Notes: generated from the letters alone by a model not told the origin. A DNA stretch of 64,000 bases from Homalodisca vitripennis (GCF_021130785.1 NC_060213.1:98014501-98078500), one strand, 5' to 3'. Positions 1 through 12,080 are shown, numbered from the stretch's first letter. Program-made: numbers and translations.

Positions 1-400
1 AGAAGAATATACACAACAAGTGAAAGTTGATTTTGGCTCCATTTCATCTTTCTCTATTGCAGAGTCTGGAATTTGACACTGTCTCAGACTTGACTCCTGG
101 AATCTGGAGACATGTTCATCTGAAGAGATCCAAAAAAAGGTCAGCATATGCTCAAAACAAACTCTTTACATCAGAGACACCTAGACTACAAAATATAAAA
201 ATATAGTGTAATGTAGGTGAAGAGGCATTATCATACTCTTATGTTTCTGATACGATCTCTAAGTTCGGCGGAGCACCGAGTTTTCTACATATAACGTAGG
301 GGTTGATTCAATGTGAATGTTGATTTTAGCTCCAGTTTACCTAAGAGGAAAGTGTGTGGAGATTTTTTTTAGTACTCCTACAATTTAACACTTCTTGCTA
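1..400 (-). repeat. Foldback/MITE copies, two abutting fragments
   Basis: From about 21 to 311 the sequence is a reverse-orientation relative of the 360-bp element at 22861..23220: the terminal GTTGATTTTGGCTCC-type end, the GACTCCTGGAATCTG block and the CGAGTTTTCTACATATAACG block all correspond. Where the other terminus should be, at 312, a same-orientation end begins instead and runs into a second decayed copy, recognisable to about 400. No coding potential was seen. Confidence 0.6.
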
Positions 401-1010
401 ACAGTTCTGCCTTTACATCTTAGAATTATTTTCACATATCACTGTTACTTATTTCCTTGTCCACCATTTTCACAAATGTTAATCAAACAGATACGGTATA
501 TAAATATTAAATTAAGATTGAACACTGCAATGCTCTATACTTTTCCTCCACATTACATTGATAAAGTACCGTAATAAAATTATAGTTTCACAAAATCGGA
601 GTTATTGTTTGTGGCAAAATAAACCGAAACATTCATATCAAATGCCTCGTTATTAAAAAAATGCAGGTTAAGAAGTAAAACTCACAAAAATCTTTGGAAT
701 AATATCTACTTTATACATGCCTATTCGCATTTTTAAATCATCATAGAAGTCCATGATATTACATTTTTAATGCTTCTACTAAAAAGACAATAAGATTTAA
801 CTTTTACTATTTCTCTACACAGAGTTTTAAATATCTCAAGTTACTAAAATCATTCATTGGAACTGTACTACCAAACGTTGCAGATAAATTTAATTACAAC
901 TTACAAATTGAGAGCCTTAAATACAGCTCTTCGAACTTCAAGTCTAGTTATTCGACAACGGATCAGAATATTGCAATATCTACTAATGACCATCACTTAT
1001 TACAAGAGTG
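401..1010. other. AT-rich stretch, nothing recognised
   Basis: Low-complexity AT-rich DNA. The short open frame from 857 has no recognisable motif and runs into a Helitron end, so it is not called. Confidence 0.5.
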
Positions 1011-1099
1011 TTTGGTATATATATTTAAAAAATTATATGCTTATGATGTTCCAGTTTTATCATCAGGAAATTGCGTGTGAAGCCGTGAGTAACAGCTAG
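1011..1099 (+). mobile_element. Helitron 3' end fragment
   Basis: The end resembles the Helitron at 8220..9040: an AGGAAATTGCGTGTGA block, a degenerate hairpin at about 1071..1092 and a terminal CTAG at 1096..1099. The stem carries more mismatches than the 9012..9033 copy, and the base after CTAG is C rather than the usual T, so it is older. The matching 5' end was not found. Confidence 0.6.
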
Positions 1100-3997
1100 C
1101 ATACTATAATATAACACATGAAAACCACAATAAACAGGATTAGTGACTATCTAATTATCAGTGATAAATTTTACAGGATTATACAAAAATAAACAATTTA
1201 ATTAATAAAATAAAGTAAACTTAATTTCACCAAATACCACAAATTCGTACATATGCCCCTCCTAAGCATAAATTAAATTTTTAATCTCACTGCTATAAAC
1301 TAGAAGATAATAGTTTTCATTATGTAAAATTTATTTTAGATTTCGAAAGTACAACTTTGTTAAATGTATTTAAAGTTACATAATAAGTCATTTAAAATTT
1401 CTTAAATCAAAGAAATTTTCAGAGAATTGTGCTCTGTTAAATTATTTAGTAGTACATTCTAATATATAACGCCTTTGTTAAAACAACACAAACATATCTG
1501 GCAACATGACGAATTATTGACAACTGACAGCTAATCTTAACAGTCCGACAAGACTATTTTCCTTGTCAGAAATCAACTATGCAAACTGTCTAATTTTAAA
1601 GTTGTGATTCACACACACTTAACATTGTTATAGTTTTCCCTGTATTACGTCTTGCTAATAGTTGTTGGAGTCAACCATCGGCAATAGTTTGTCTGCTTGA
1701 TTGGAATAATGTTAATAAGGTTCTACACATTGTTTTACAAACTAGTTTTCATACTTATACACCATACAAAAAAGTAATATTAAAACATAAATTTTTACAA
1801 TAAATTAAATAATGCTCCAGGAGGAAATAGTATTGCTTGATTAAAGAATGTGAAGTAATGTTTTTCACTTATTCAAATGACTAACTAGATGTGCATTCCA
1901 TTTAATTTTTAATCCATAGATATTTTGTGTTCTTTTACTTGCTTAGGGGAAAATATACATATCAATTTAATAAAGAATTGTCTTCAAAGATAAATTTTTA
2001 CATGCAATATATGATTAAAACTGAGTGAAATTAATTTCATTATTTATTCATACTTCATTTTTTATACTGAAGTAAAACATTTTTCTAAATTTAGTATGGG
2101 AAAAACTGTGAAATTGTTGCAATCAACATCGCTATGAATTCTGGAAACTTGTTGATAATTGGTAACTACAGATTAACCTCTGGACCACAATCTCTAAAAT
2201 TAAGAGGGCACAGTACCCCTCTACTATTGTGAGTTTATTCCCATATATCCACTGTTAATTTCAAACGGTCGTCCTGACCTTCTTTTTAATCGAATCTTTA
2301 CGATTTTTACATTATTTTACTTGTTAAGGCAGTCTTGTGAATGCAGTGATTAATTACCCCCATACAAGAAAAACACTGAAAATTTATTAAATGCAATTTT
2401 GTGATTTCTTTAGTTAATTTTAATAAAAATTACGTAATTTTAATTTTAACAACATTTTGATCTCTGGATTTCTTTTATTCGTAAATAAACCTCAAAATAA
2501 TTCTTGTTTCGTCAAATTATCTGCTTAGGTACATCAGGAGGACTGTTTGGAATTAGCATTGGTTATATGGGACTAAACTCACTACTGTCGAGGGATACTG
2601 CACTCTCTTAAAAACTAGTTTTAATACTATTTAAAAGATTATACCAACACGATATTTTAACATAGACTGGTCTAAAACCGTGAAAGTTACAAATATAATA
2701 TTGAATATATTAAAAACATTTGATATAAGGTAAACAATATTTTCTTTAACAAGACAAGCCAGGCAATCTAATCAAATATTGATAACACATTTACTAAAAT
2801 AGGAGGAAAAAGTTGACAGTTTTGTACTTGTTGCATCACTTTTATCTCCATGCATAAGTAGTGTACAGGATTATAAACCCAAAATGGAACAAAGAAATTT
2901 TACGTAATACGAGTTCATACTCAAGTTCTCAAATTGAAAATAAAAAATTACCAATTAATTTATAACAAATACACAGTTTATATATTTACAAAAGTGAACA
3001 AAACTACTGCAAGAATCAGTATATATCAAAATTAAGATGTCTCTGCAATCAGATGATTGGCTGGTCATAGTCTTTAACGCTCCTGGACTGAAGTCGAAAA
3101 CAAACACTCCATCCATATAAGGTTGTACGTGGTGAATTGTTAAACAGTTAATAATGTTGATGTATCATATGTCCCATTAAACATAAAGTATGTAAGATTT
3201 TGGTCTATTCTACACCAAAATTTTAATTATTCATTACTCGTTAAAAGTACTAGATTGTTACAAAATCATACCAACCATTGTTATCTTCATAGGCTCATTA
3301 ATTAACAATTATATTGTACAACAAAACATGTCAATTCTTCACATTCAGGAAGAAAATTATACTAAATAACTAAAAAACGACTGTACAAAAACTTAAAATA
3401 TATAAGAAATAAAATTGTAAAATCTTACAATTCAACAAAGATAATTTAGGTAGTAAGAAACATTATAAAATGAATATTGATCACTAAATATATAATGATA
3501 TAACAATATATAAACTGGAAAATTTAATAGAACAAATTAAAACGATTTAGAGAACTGCAAATTTGATTAGTATGTTTTTAGAAGTTAGTATGTTTAGAAG
3601 GTTAGTATGTTTTATAAATGCATAAATTAAAACAAATGATTGTTATGTTAGAGTAGATAACACCCTCTACTACAACATAAAAAAAAACACCTTCTAACTA
3701 TAGGAAAAACTACTAAATTAATTATTGGATCTCAACAATTAACTAATTCATGTTGTTTTAATTAGATAACACCAAAATTAATGAAATTGTGTTTTGATGA
3801 ATTATTTGTCCACTAAAACATATGTTTAACAAATATTTAGAATTGAACGAAATTCTTGAATAATAATATAAAAAAAGTTTTGAAGAGGTTAATGATAAAT
3901 ATGACAGTGTATTAACTAAGACTAATATTATATATACCTTAAACCATCAAAATATTTGAAAAATCATGTTAGTTAACAATTGTTTTTTGTAATATAT

Positions 3998-4003
<6 letters not shown>
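1100..4003. other. AT-rich intergenic DNA, nothing recognised
   Basis: About 2.9 kb of AT-rich sequence without a credible reading frame, RNA gene or repeat end. Confidence 0.5.

Positions 4004-4059
<56 letters not shown>
4004..4059. repeat. (AT)n microsatellite
   Basis: About 56 bp of uninterrupted AT dinucleotide. Open frames read through it (Ile-Tyr runs) are artefacts. Confidence 0.97.
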
Positions 4060-4060
<1 letters not shown>

Positions 4061-4061
<1 letters not shown>

Positions 4062-4340
4062 CAATGGAAAGAAGAAGAATACAGTGGATGGGGCATGTGA
4101 AGAGGATGGGAGATAATAGAATGCCTAGAATAGCACTGGAGAAGGAGGAAAGAGGAAGAAGACCAAGAGGAAGACCGAGAGGAAGATGGGAGGACCAAGT
4201 GTGGAAAGACATAGAGAGAAGGGGACTACAGAAAATGCAGGTGGAGGAAGAGGAGACCTGGAATGACAGACAGACAAAAGTGGAGGAGGCTGTGTAGGAC
4301 GACCCGTGATAACAGAAACGTCGGTTGATGATGATGATAT
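4061..4340 (+). pseudogene. Non-LTR retrotransposon, C-terminal end and tail
   Basis: The frame from 4064 to 4297 reads as the basic Arg/Glu/Lys-rich tail typical of insect endonuclease-reverse transcriptase polyproteins: a WMGHVKRM motif followed by RGRRPRGRPRGRWEDQV. It is followed by stops and a GATGATGAT-type 3' tail at about 4326..4339. The 5' boundary abuts the AT microsatellite, so the copy is severely 5'-truncated. Confidence 0.7.
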
Positions 4341-4439
4341 AAAACAAATAACTAAATTTTATTTAGAAAAAAAAAAACTACTATTGATGCAATATTTAAA
4401 TTAATTCCTCATGTAATATCTTTGTTGGTTAGGAAAGAT

Positions 4440-4700
4440 TGCCACAGGACATTGACTGGATCTTGAAAATGCCTTTGATATGATGTTTCATCAGCACTTA
4501 GTATAAACATTTTGATATCAAGGGTATTGATTTAGTTAGCTAATAATTGGATTAACTCTGACATTACTAATAGAATACAAAATATCATTTTATTAATGAA
4601 CATGAATCCTTTTAAAAAGTCAGTATAAGTTATTTTTGGTGTTCCCCAAATATTTCTATTACAACAAAACTGCAATTACTAGTCATTACTCTTTTTAAAT
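4440..4700 (+). pseudogene. Decayed non-LTR reverse transcriptase fragment
   Basis: Broken frames recall the finger/palm region of LINE reverse transcriptase: a LENAFDMMFHQHL-like stretch at about 4463..4500 (compare LEKAFDTVDH) and a FGVPQ-like stretch at about 4638..4650. It is riddled with stops. No catalytic YADD motif is visible. Confidence 0.4.
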
Positions 4701-4968
4701 AAAATAACAAACAGAATATTGACATTTCTATAAATCTACATAATGGAAGCCATAATTTGTGTAAAAAGAAATAATTTATTGAACAATTTTATTCATCATC
4801 AAAAAATATAATGTAAGCCTTCCCATACAAATATTAAAACCTTAGACTTACAACATATCTAAATGAATAATATTATTCTACAACATATTGTTTAGAGACA
4901 ATAAAATATATTGCCACTCCTAATTCGCATTTGAAATCAATCAAAATTCAAATATGAAAAAAAATGTG

Positions 4969-5145
4969 AATGTTGAGTTTAGCTCCAGTTCACCTCCCTT
5001 TTAGTGTAGTGTCTGAAACCTGATGCTGTCATAGGCTTTGTAGATTAGATGTGTCTGATGTCAAAACAATGCAAAGAGTTCATTTTAAGTTTCTTTTTTT
5101 TAATCCCTTCAGATAAACATGACTCCAGATTCCAGAAGTAAGTAT
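4969..5145. repeat. Foldback/MITE fragment, inverted junction
   Basis: The first part (about 4969..5040) matches the terminal region of the 22861..23220 element in reverse orientation, while the second part (about 5050..5145) matches its right half in forward orientation. It is therefore two end pieces joined head to head. Confidence 0.5.
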
Positions 5146-5689
5146 TTCTACAAAATCTTGAACAGAATTGATTTATAAATTACACAATTACTTAAAATTT
5201 CAAAACTTTTTTAAAAATCAAAAAGAAAATATTATAGACGTTCATACAGTATCGTCTATAAAAAGGTGTTTTAATGAATTTATTCAGATGAAACAATTAT
5301 GAACATTCCTCCATATTTTAGACTCTAGAGATGAAATTTAAAATCATTGAAAACACGTTTGTGGATAATAGAAATATTAAAGGTAAAATATGTTTAGAAT
5401 GATACTATGAATGACAATCAGTAAATAATGAACTTCAAACTGGAAAAAGGTATTTTTAGATATTAAAATCCAAAGATATTTTTAAAGTTCATGATTTTAT
5501 TTTGAGCCAGTTAAAAATTTGATTATTCACCAACAAAATAACCCACCAAATGCAGGATTGGGATGGACTTTAAAAGATGTGTTAAAACTACTTTAAGATT
5601 ATACAAACATAATTCTTTACATGCTGGTTAATATGCTACAACTACATCAAAATATGCAGGATAACAAAGTTTGTTTGTTTTAGTTTTCA
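5146..5689. other. No feature seen
   Basis: AT-rich DNA between a MITE fragment and the polymerase fossil; it may include more of the latter in unrecognisable form. Confidence 0.4.
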
Positions 5690-7205
5690 AAATAAAGATG
5701 ATTACGGTTTTATTTATGAAATTCGATGTGGTGTAGATAAACTAAAAGTTCATCCAGAAAAGTTAAACAGCACCAAATGTATTTAAGAGATGAGACTTTT
5801 AGAGATTTTGATTATCTTTTTTCACTAAAAGATGTAAATGCATTTGAAAAAAGAATTTTCATTCTAAATATAGATATCCGAAAATGTCTATAAATATTTA
5901 TAATTCTGATAAATCTTTGAATATTGTTCGAAAGCAAATATCAGACATTTGTGTCTCTGACTTAAAGATTGATTTGTTATATACAAAACAAGAAGATAAA
6001 TCTCATTATGTTTCCATAACATGCTTAAATGAATAATAAATTTACATTTATCAAAATATCATCACAAGAAATTCATATGTAAAAGATGTTTAAGTAATTT
6101 TTATCAGATCATTTAAAAATTTTGTAAACCAATTATTTCTAGATCAAGCGGCAAAGATCTTAACTAGTTTTTTAACTACTGTAGGAAACTTTCTCATCCT
6201 TATGTAATTTATATGGATTTTTAGAAAATTTTAGAGAAAATTCTAACTTGTAAAATTACTCCTAAAAAAATCAACCACTGAAATTCAGAAGCAATAATTT
6301 AAATCTTTAACTTTATCAAAATATTCTTGTGTTTTGTTATAATATGTCAAACTCATTTGCAAATAAAAGAATTAGCAAAACAATATAGAAATATTTATCT
6401 AAAATTGATAAGAATTATATAAATTATTCTGTAAATTCTGGTAATGAATATGAGTTCAAAGTTGATAAACTGAGAAATAAATGTAGTTTTTATTCATATT
6501 GATGGCTTCATTTATAAAAAAGTTTGCAACAAATTAAAAACACAGTGATTTTAAACAAACTAATAATTTTATTAAAGAATTGTGAAATTTTTAATTAAAT
6601 AATAGAAAGGCAACCAAATGATGAAAAAGAAATCTTTAAAATTCTTTCAGATAAAGAAATATTTCCTTAAGAATTTATCAATAATATTGAAATATTTTAT
6701 CATACAGAATAACTCAAAATTCAAGATTTCGATTCAATTTTAACAGATAAGATCATTTCCGATAAAAAATTAGCATCATTATTTGAGTGTAGGGAACAAA
6801 TTAAAAGTTGAAATATAGGAAACTAATATGTGTTATAGAATATTCAGGATGTTCTATTAATTGCAGATGTTTTTGAAAGTTTTAGATCAATTAGCTTAAG
6901 TTTTTATAAATTAGATTCAGCTCATTATCTAACTGTTTCAAGCCCATTTTGGGGTGCAATGTTAAAATTAACCAAAATAGAATTACAATGCATTGATTCT
7001 ACTACTTAAAGATTGAAACAGAGATTAGAAGTGGATTTTATCAATGCAATAAAAGATAAGTTAAAGCACATAATAAATATTTACAAAATGTTGATGAAAG
7101 ATTCAGAGAATTTCTTATTGTATGTTGATGCAAATAATCTTGATGATTGGGCATTATCACCATTTATAATATATCATTACAGCTATAGCAGGAAATTCTT
7201 GCACT
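5690..7205 (+). pseudogene. Fossil protein-primed type B DNA polymerase (Maverick/Polinton-like)
   Basis: Scattered frames in one orientation and in the right order recall the DNA_pol_B_2-type polymerases of Maverick/Polinton elements and related insect virus-like elements. There is a region upstream of the exonuclease (about 5830..6030), a HPYVIYMDF-like exonuclease start (about 6195..6225), and an intact block beginning QDVLLIADVFESF at 6845 and ending before a stop near 7007. Near 7118 a VDANNLDDWA stretch recalls the family's LDANNLYGWA motif A. At least ten stops or frame changes are present. No integrase, capsid or terminal repeats were recognised nearby, so this is an isolated remnant. 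Assignment is by motif memory only. Confidence 0.55.
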
Positions 7206-7207
7206 AA

Positions 7208-8171
7208 AAATACAAAGTTTATTGATAGCTTTACATTAATCAATATAGAATAATTTCTTGCATACAATAAATTGTTGAAATTGTTAACTACATGGCAGTG
7301 AATATCTTTCAGCACTTACTTATAAAACCATACTGATTACTATTATTAATTTCTCCATGGACAGATATTAAACAAAAAAAATAAAAAATTGTTTAATACA
7401 AATTCTTTCTCTCACTTTTTACAGGTGTTATTGCTATTGTCTCTAATTAGTTAGTGACTTATGTCCTGTTTTATAAAAGCTACATGTAGATGTGATTGCG
7501 ATTGGGTAGATGGAAGCTAAACCTGTGTATTAGTGATTCCCAGGTTTGATAATTAACTTGTCATGTTGTCACTGCGGCAGGTAACACAGTATGATGAACC
7601 ACCAAACAGAGATATTGTCACTTCACAATCTCAAATGTACATATTTCCAGTTTGTCAAAAACAAAATTAATAACAAGGGGATACCATTATTCTTGTTGTT
7701 CTGAATACAAATTTTTAACAATAAATGTACAAACAATACTGAATCATTCAATTCAAATTTATAATTTGTACCGATAGCAAATCGATGAACTGATACTTCA
7801 AGTCCAAAATATGAAGCTATTCCTTCTCTCCAAGTTGCGTCATATCAATTTGAGCATGACATACTGTCAAGTAAATACACTTCCCGGAATAGTTAAAACT
7901 TGTCTCTAGAATAGTCAGATGTATCTATTTATAGTTTTTCCTCTATTCAGCCATTTTCAATGAAACAATGAACATCTAATGAGTAAATATTAGCTTCCTA
8001 AAATATTTTCCGACGTGATTTAATATTTCAATATATTGGTAATACAAATCTAACATAGTAAAATCAATTTTGGATTTAAAAAATATTTTTTTATGTTTTA
8101 TCTCATAACTACATGTTAAACAGATAAAAATGTTCAGTATGTACATGGATTACAAGGAGTCACATGTGTTT
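7208..8171. other. No feature seen
   Basis: AT-rich DNA with no credible frame, terminal repeat or tRNA-like sequence. Confidence 0.5.
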
Positions 8172-8187
8172 ATTCATTCATTCATTC
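8172..8187. repeat. (ATTC)4 microsatellite
   Basis: Four perfect ATTC units just before the Helitron. Confidence 0.9.
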
Positions 8188-8219
8188 ATGTCTAAAGAAA
8201 ATTGTATTTATTTATTAAA

Positions 8220-9040
8220 TCTTTATATATATATTTCTTGTGTTCATGTGTATGTGACTGAATTGTGACTGAATTCCTCCTAAACGACTGGACCGATTTT
8301 GATGAAATTGTGTGTGTTTTCAATGGAATTCGAGAATGGTTTACACAATTCACAATTTGGTTCACTGGAAAATGTTTTAGTAATTAATTTTTAATTTCTA
8401 AGTAGTTGTTGATCATAGAATGTTTTACCTTTGATTCGGCAGACTGCACTGTGACACGTAATACAAAATGAACTGATACTTAACAGCTGTTAATACTTTC
8501 AGTTCATCAAAGAGGCAGAAACATTTGTTTACATTAAAAATTTAGAAAAAGTGCTTGATTAGTAGTGTAATGCAGATTGCATGGACGAAGTTATTACCTA
8601 ATTTTAAATTTAGATTGCGCCAATGATCAATAAACTATCTAATGCAATGAAAAAACTATTAAACGCTGTTATAAAAGCCACCTCATTGTACAAAGCCGTG
8701 AATGTTTACACATAAGGTAATTGAATTTGGTTAGATCGAAGGTAAATGAAAAGAGCCGAAAGAAGACGCTTTATGATCGAAATTGGTTTTCGTTGATACA
8801 TTTTCTTGACCGGACCATAAAGCAAACTCCACAATAATACTGGAAATATCTTAGACAGAAAATTAATTTCAACAGACCGAATTTGATTTTTTGTAACCTA
8901 ATTAGTTTATAGAGATTCATCCATATATCCAGCTATTAATTATCTCAGGAGTGTATTTAGAATGTGTTAGAAAAAAAATATGTGAATATAGTACTGTTTT
9001 TCAACAGGAAATTGCGTGCGACGCCGCAGGCAACTGCTAG
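8220..9040 (+). mobile_element. Non-autonomous Helitron, both ends present
   Basis: The element begins TC (8220) with a TATATATAT-rich start and a CCTAAACGACTGGACCGATT block typical of insect Helitrons. It ends CTAG (9037..9040) directly before T, consistent with insertion between A and T and no target duplication. Just before the end is a hairpin at 9012..9033: arms TTGC/GCAA and TGCG/CGCA around one G-G mismatch, loop ACGC. The 821-bp interior has no Rep/helicase frame, so it depends on an autonomous partner. Confidence 0.72.
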
Positions 9041-9254
9041 TATTTAATTATAAAAATTACAGATACTTAATATTTATTTATTCACAACATTACATTATTT
9101 TATAAATAAAAAAACATGTCACTCCCAAAAGCTGTGTCATGTACAAACATACTTTACAATATTTTAATTTTTACCTTCATTTGTTTTTATTTGGACCTCA
9201 CTATATAATGGCCTAAATTGCTTTATTTAAATGCTTATAATTTCATGTGAAACT

Positions 9255-9345
9255 AAATAAAAAAATGCCTTTATTAAAGAGACGAAGTTAGGTCTATAAA
9301 GCCCTCTCTGCCATTCAACCTCATATTGGATACAGTAAATTTACA
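9255..9345 (-). mobile_element. Probable non-LTR retrotransposon 3' end
   Basis: Read on the minus strand the segment has the form GAGAGGGCTTTATAGACC..AACTTCG..AATAAAGGC, resembling common insect LINE 3' ends with a polyadenylation-like signal. No coding sequence is attached. Confidence 0.35.
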
Positions 9346-10126
9346 ATAGTTGATGCAATTGCAGTAAATTATGTATTAACTTATACTTTAAATAAAAAAT
9401 AACAAAATTACTTAACCTATTAAAAATTAAATTAAATTAAAGTAAAAATCTATATATTGAAATGAATAAAAAAAAATAAATAAATAATAAAACTTTTCAC
9501 TCAGATCCCCAGCTGCAAGCCCCTAACTTCCTAATGTGGAGTGGTAAAAACCTACTTTATCAGTATTCAGGAAATTTTCAAGGGTTATGTATTTAACATT
9601 AAAAAATATTTTTCAAACCTGAACAACACACATGCATCACTTTAAGGCATTTATGCATATTTTAGTACTACTGTACTTTAATGTATGGCAAGAACATACT
9701 TGTTTATCATCGGAAGTACCTCTGTTTCAATGTTTCTTTGAAAAGATAAAACATGTATATTTTGATCACTATATCTATCTGTGGAACAACAGTAGGCCTA
9801 CTGGAGACAACATTGTTGATAAAAGCCCACTTAAAACCTCAACTAGTATACCAGAAACTCACTGTGATTAGGTTTGCTGTTTATGTTTCATAGAGGGTGT
9901 CCGGAAAACCTTGACTCCAAAATATTTTTGTTCGTACGCTGTTGAGAAATATACCACACACTCTAGTGCAAGGTGAAACTACAATGATAAATGGCTGTGT
10001 GGTACAGAAATACACTATTTGCCCAGCTGCACTATACTGAGTGATGCTCTTGGATGTTGCAACTGCAATTTATGATCTCTACTCGTGCAATTTATCTGCA
10101 TGATTCAACCAGTGAGACTCTAATCT
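9346..10126. other. No confident feature
   Basis: AT-rich DNA. An 80-codon frame at 9632..9871 has no recognisable motif. A GGGTGTCCGGAAAA sequence near 9895 looks like a transposon end, but no partner was found. Confidence 0.35.
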
Positions 10127-10462
10127 ATGTCCTTGGATTTTTTTAGTTATCAATTTCAATAAGACATGAGTAGTTGATTGTGCTGATAGTTTAAGGGCAT
10201 TCTATGGGAACAAGATGTTTATACATCGTTCATGTCCTTGGATTCTTTTAGTTGTCAGTTTGTATAAGACATGAGTGCTGATAGTTTTAGGGCATTCTAT
10301 AGGAACAAGATGTTTATAGGTTGTTCATGTCCTCGGATTGTTTTAGTTGTCAGTTTGAATAAGACATGAGTGCTGATAGTGTAGGGCATTCTATAGGAAC
10401 AAGATGTTTATAGGTTTGTCATGTCCATGGATTTTTTTAGTTGTCAGTTTGAATAAGACATG
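10127..10462. repeat. Minisatellite, about 3.5 copies of a 94-105 bp unit
   Basis: ATGTCC(T/A)(T/C)GGATT starts recur at 10127, 10232, 10327 and 10421, each followed by TTTTAGTT..AATAAGACATGA and, in complete units, GGGCATTCTAT and GGAACAAGATGTTTATA. The first unit is longer than the next two. Confidence 0.88.
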
Positions 10463-10554
10463 ACATCTTCAATTTTAAACAAGATATAAAATTTCCAAAA
10501 CTGGATTGAATTTTTACCACACCTAACGCAAGACATCAATATATAGTGTTATTG

Positions 10555-10760
10555 CCCTCTAATCAGGTTAACGCTGGTAGCAGCTGGATGGTTAGCGTTG
10601 TATCATCACCCCAGGAGCCCGGGTTTGAATTCCAATTTAGACATGACATTTCACACAATCACCTGTGCTTAACTTTAAAGTAATATGACAAACAGTTCTG
10701 GACTAAATGTTCACATATTCTCCAGGAAACTTGAAGCTCAATATTGACTAATCTATATCT
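10555..10760 (+). mobile_element. tRNA-derived SINE-like sequence
   Basis: A box-like TAGCAGCTGG (10578..10587) and B box-like GGGTTTGAATTC (10621..10632) are spaced as in a tRNA gene. The flanking halves do not pair into a clean cloverleaf, so this is a tRNA-like pol III promoter head rather than a tRNA gene. The tail is not clearly delimited before the mariner at 10781. Confidence 0.5.
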
Positions 10761-10780
10761 GGTACCACGCATTGGAACTA

Positions 10781-12078
10781 CCAAGGGTCATTCAATAACT
10801 AATGAGACAAACAGGTCTGGGGGAAAACCTGCTGGTAGGGTAATTTTGGTACTTTTATAGCTTTAAGTTGGTATCAGTAGGATAAGCCCTGATCAGCTGA
10901 TTGATTAACACTGTTGTTTCTATAACCTCAAAAATACATTTAATAATGGCAAGTCCACTTGAAAATTCCACTTCAGTTGAACAACGTTCTGTGATTCATT
11001 TTTTACTTGCTGAAGGTCAAAAATCAGTGAATATATACTCTAGAATGACAAAGTGTTGATTGTTTGAATCATGCCAATTTTTACAAGTGGGTAGAACAGT
11101 TCAAGAATAGCAGAATGACTCAGTGACTGACGAACACCGTCCTGGCCGAACAGTTTAAGTTTCAACTCCCTCACTGGAAAATCGAATTGATGATGTAATA
11201 CGTGCTGATTGCTGAGTAACTGTGGAAATGATGGTTGAAAAAGTTCATGTAAGTATGGGTACAGTTCATAACATTATTAAAAACAAGTTGAAGTACCGCA
11301 AAACATGTGCAAGATGGGTACCAAAGGAGTTGACACGGCTATACAAGGAAACAAGGTTGAGAGAGCAAGGAAACAAGGTTGAGAGAGCAACAGGAAAATT
11401 TTGAGCACTTCCTCAGCAAAATTTTAACATGTGATGAAACTTGGTTCACTGGTTCACTATTATGAGCCAGAATCAAAAACGCAAAGCACGGAGTGGAAGC
11501 ACACCAGCTCACCTGTTAGAAAAAATTCAAAACCCAAGCAAGTAGGAAAATTCATGTTTACGATGTTATGAGATACTGAAGGTCCGGTTTTTTGTAATTA
11601 TCTTGAAGAGCTGCGTACATTTAACAGCCAATACTACTCGGATAGGCTTTTGAACAAAGTGAAGACAGCCATGAGAGAGAAACGTCGTGGATAGAGGAGA
11701 GGTGTGATTCTCCAACAAGACAATGCATGTCCTCATACTGCTCAACTAACTTGAGAAGCTACTAACAAAATGAGCTGGGAAGTACTGCCTCAGTCCCGAT
11801 TTAGCACCAAGTGATTTCCACTTGTTTGGTCCGCTGAAGGAGGCGTTGAAAGAGGCATTGCATGGAAAGAGGTTCCAGGATAATGAGGATGTCAAAAAGA
11901 TTTTGGGAAATATGATAATGAGTTATTTGCAGCTGGTATAAAAAAGCTTGTGTTCATTAGAACAAGTGCATAAATGTTCAAGGAGATTATGTTGAAAGTT
12001 AATAAAAGTATTGTTTTGTAAAAATATATTGTTTCCTCTCTAGAGCTGATTGTCTCTTTAATTATTGAATGACCCACG
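10781..12078 (+). mobile_element. Mariner-family transposon, full length but dead
   Basis: Inverted ends share GGGTCATTCAATAA followed by TAA.GAGACAA. They are flanked by TA at 10779..10780 and 12079..12080, giving 1298 bp, a normal mariner size. The broken transposase runs from about 10946 (MASPLENS). Motifs in order are a helix-turn-helix region near 11222..11290, CDETWF (D at 11433), QQDNACPHTA (D at 11719) and DLAPSDFHLFG (D at 11813), the DD34D arrangement. Many stops and frameshifts and a short internal duplication near 11350..11390 make it inactive. Confidence 0.85.
10946..12000 (+). pseudogene. Mariner transposase remnant
   Basis: This is the coding part of the mariner. The largest intact piece (11222..11404) covers the end of the DNA-binding domain and the linker. 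Catalytic aspartates survive but in different frames, and stops are frequent. Read-through near 11900..12000 gives the usual C-terminal tail. Confidence 0.75.
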
Positions 12079-12080
12079 TA

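Noticed and set aside
3947..4347. Open frames on both strands through the (AT)n run with Ile-Tyr repeats
   Set aside because: They are by-products of the microsatellite; only the plus-strand part after 4061 matches a retroelement tail.
10127..10462. Spaced repeats as a CRISPR array
   Set aside because: The whole 94-105 bp unit repeats without unique spacers and the genome is eukaryotic; it is a minisatellite.
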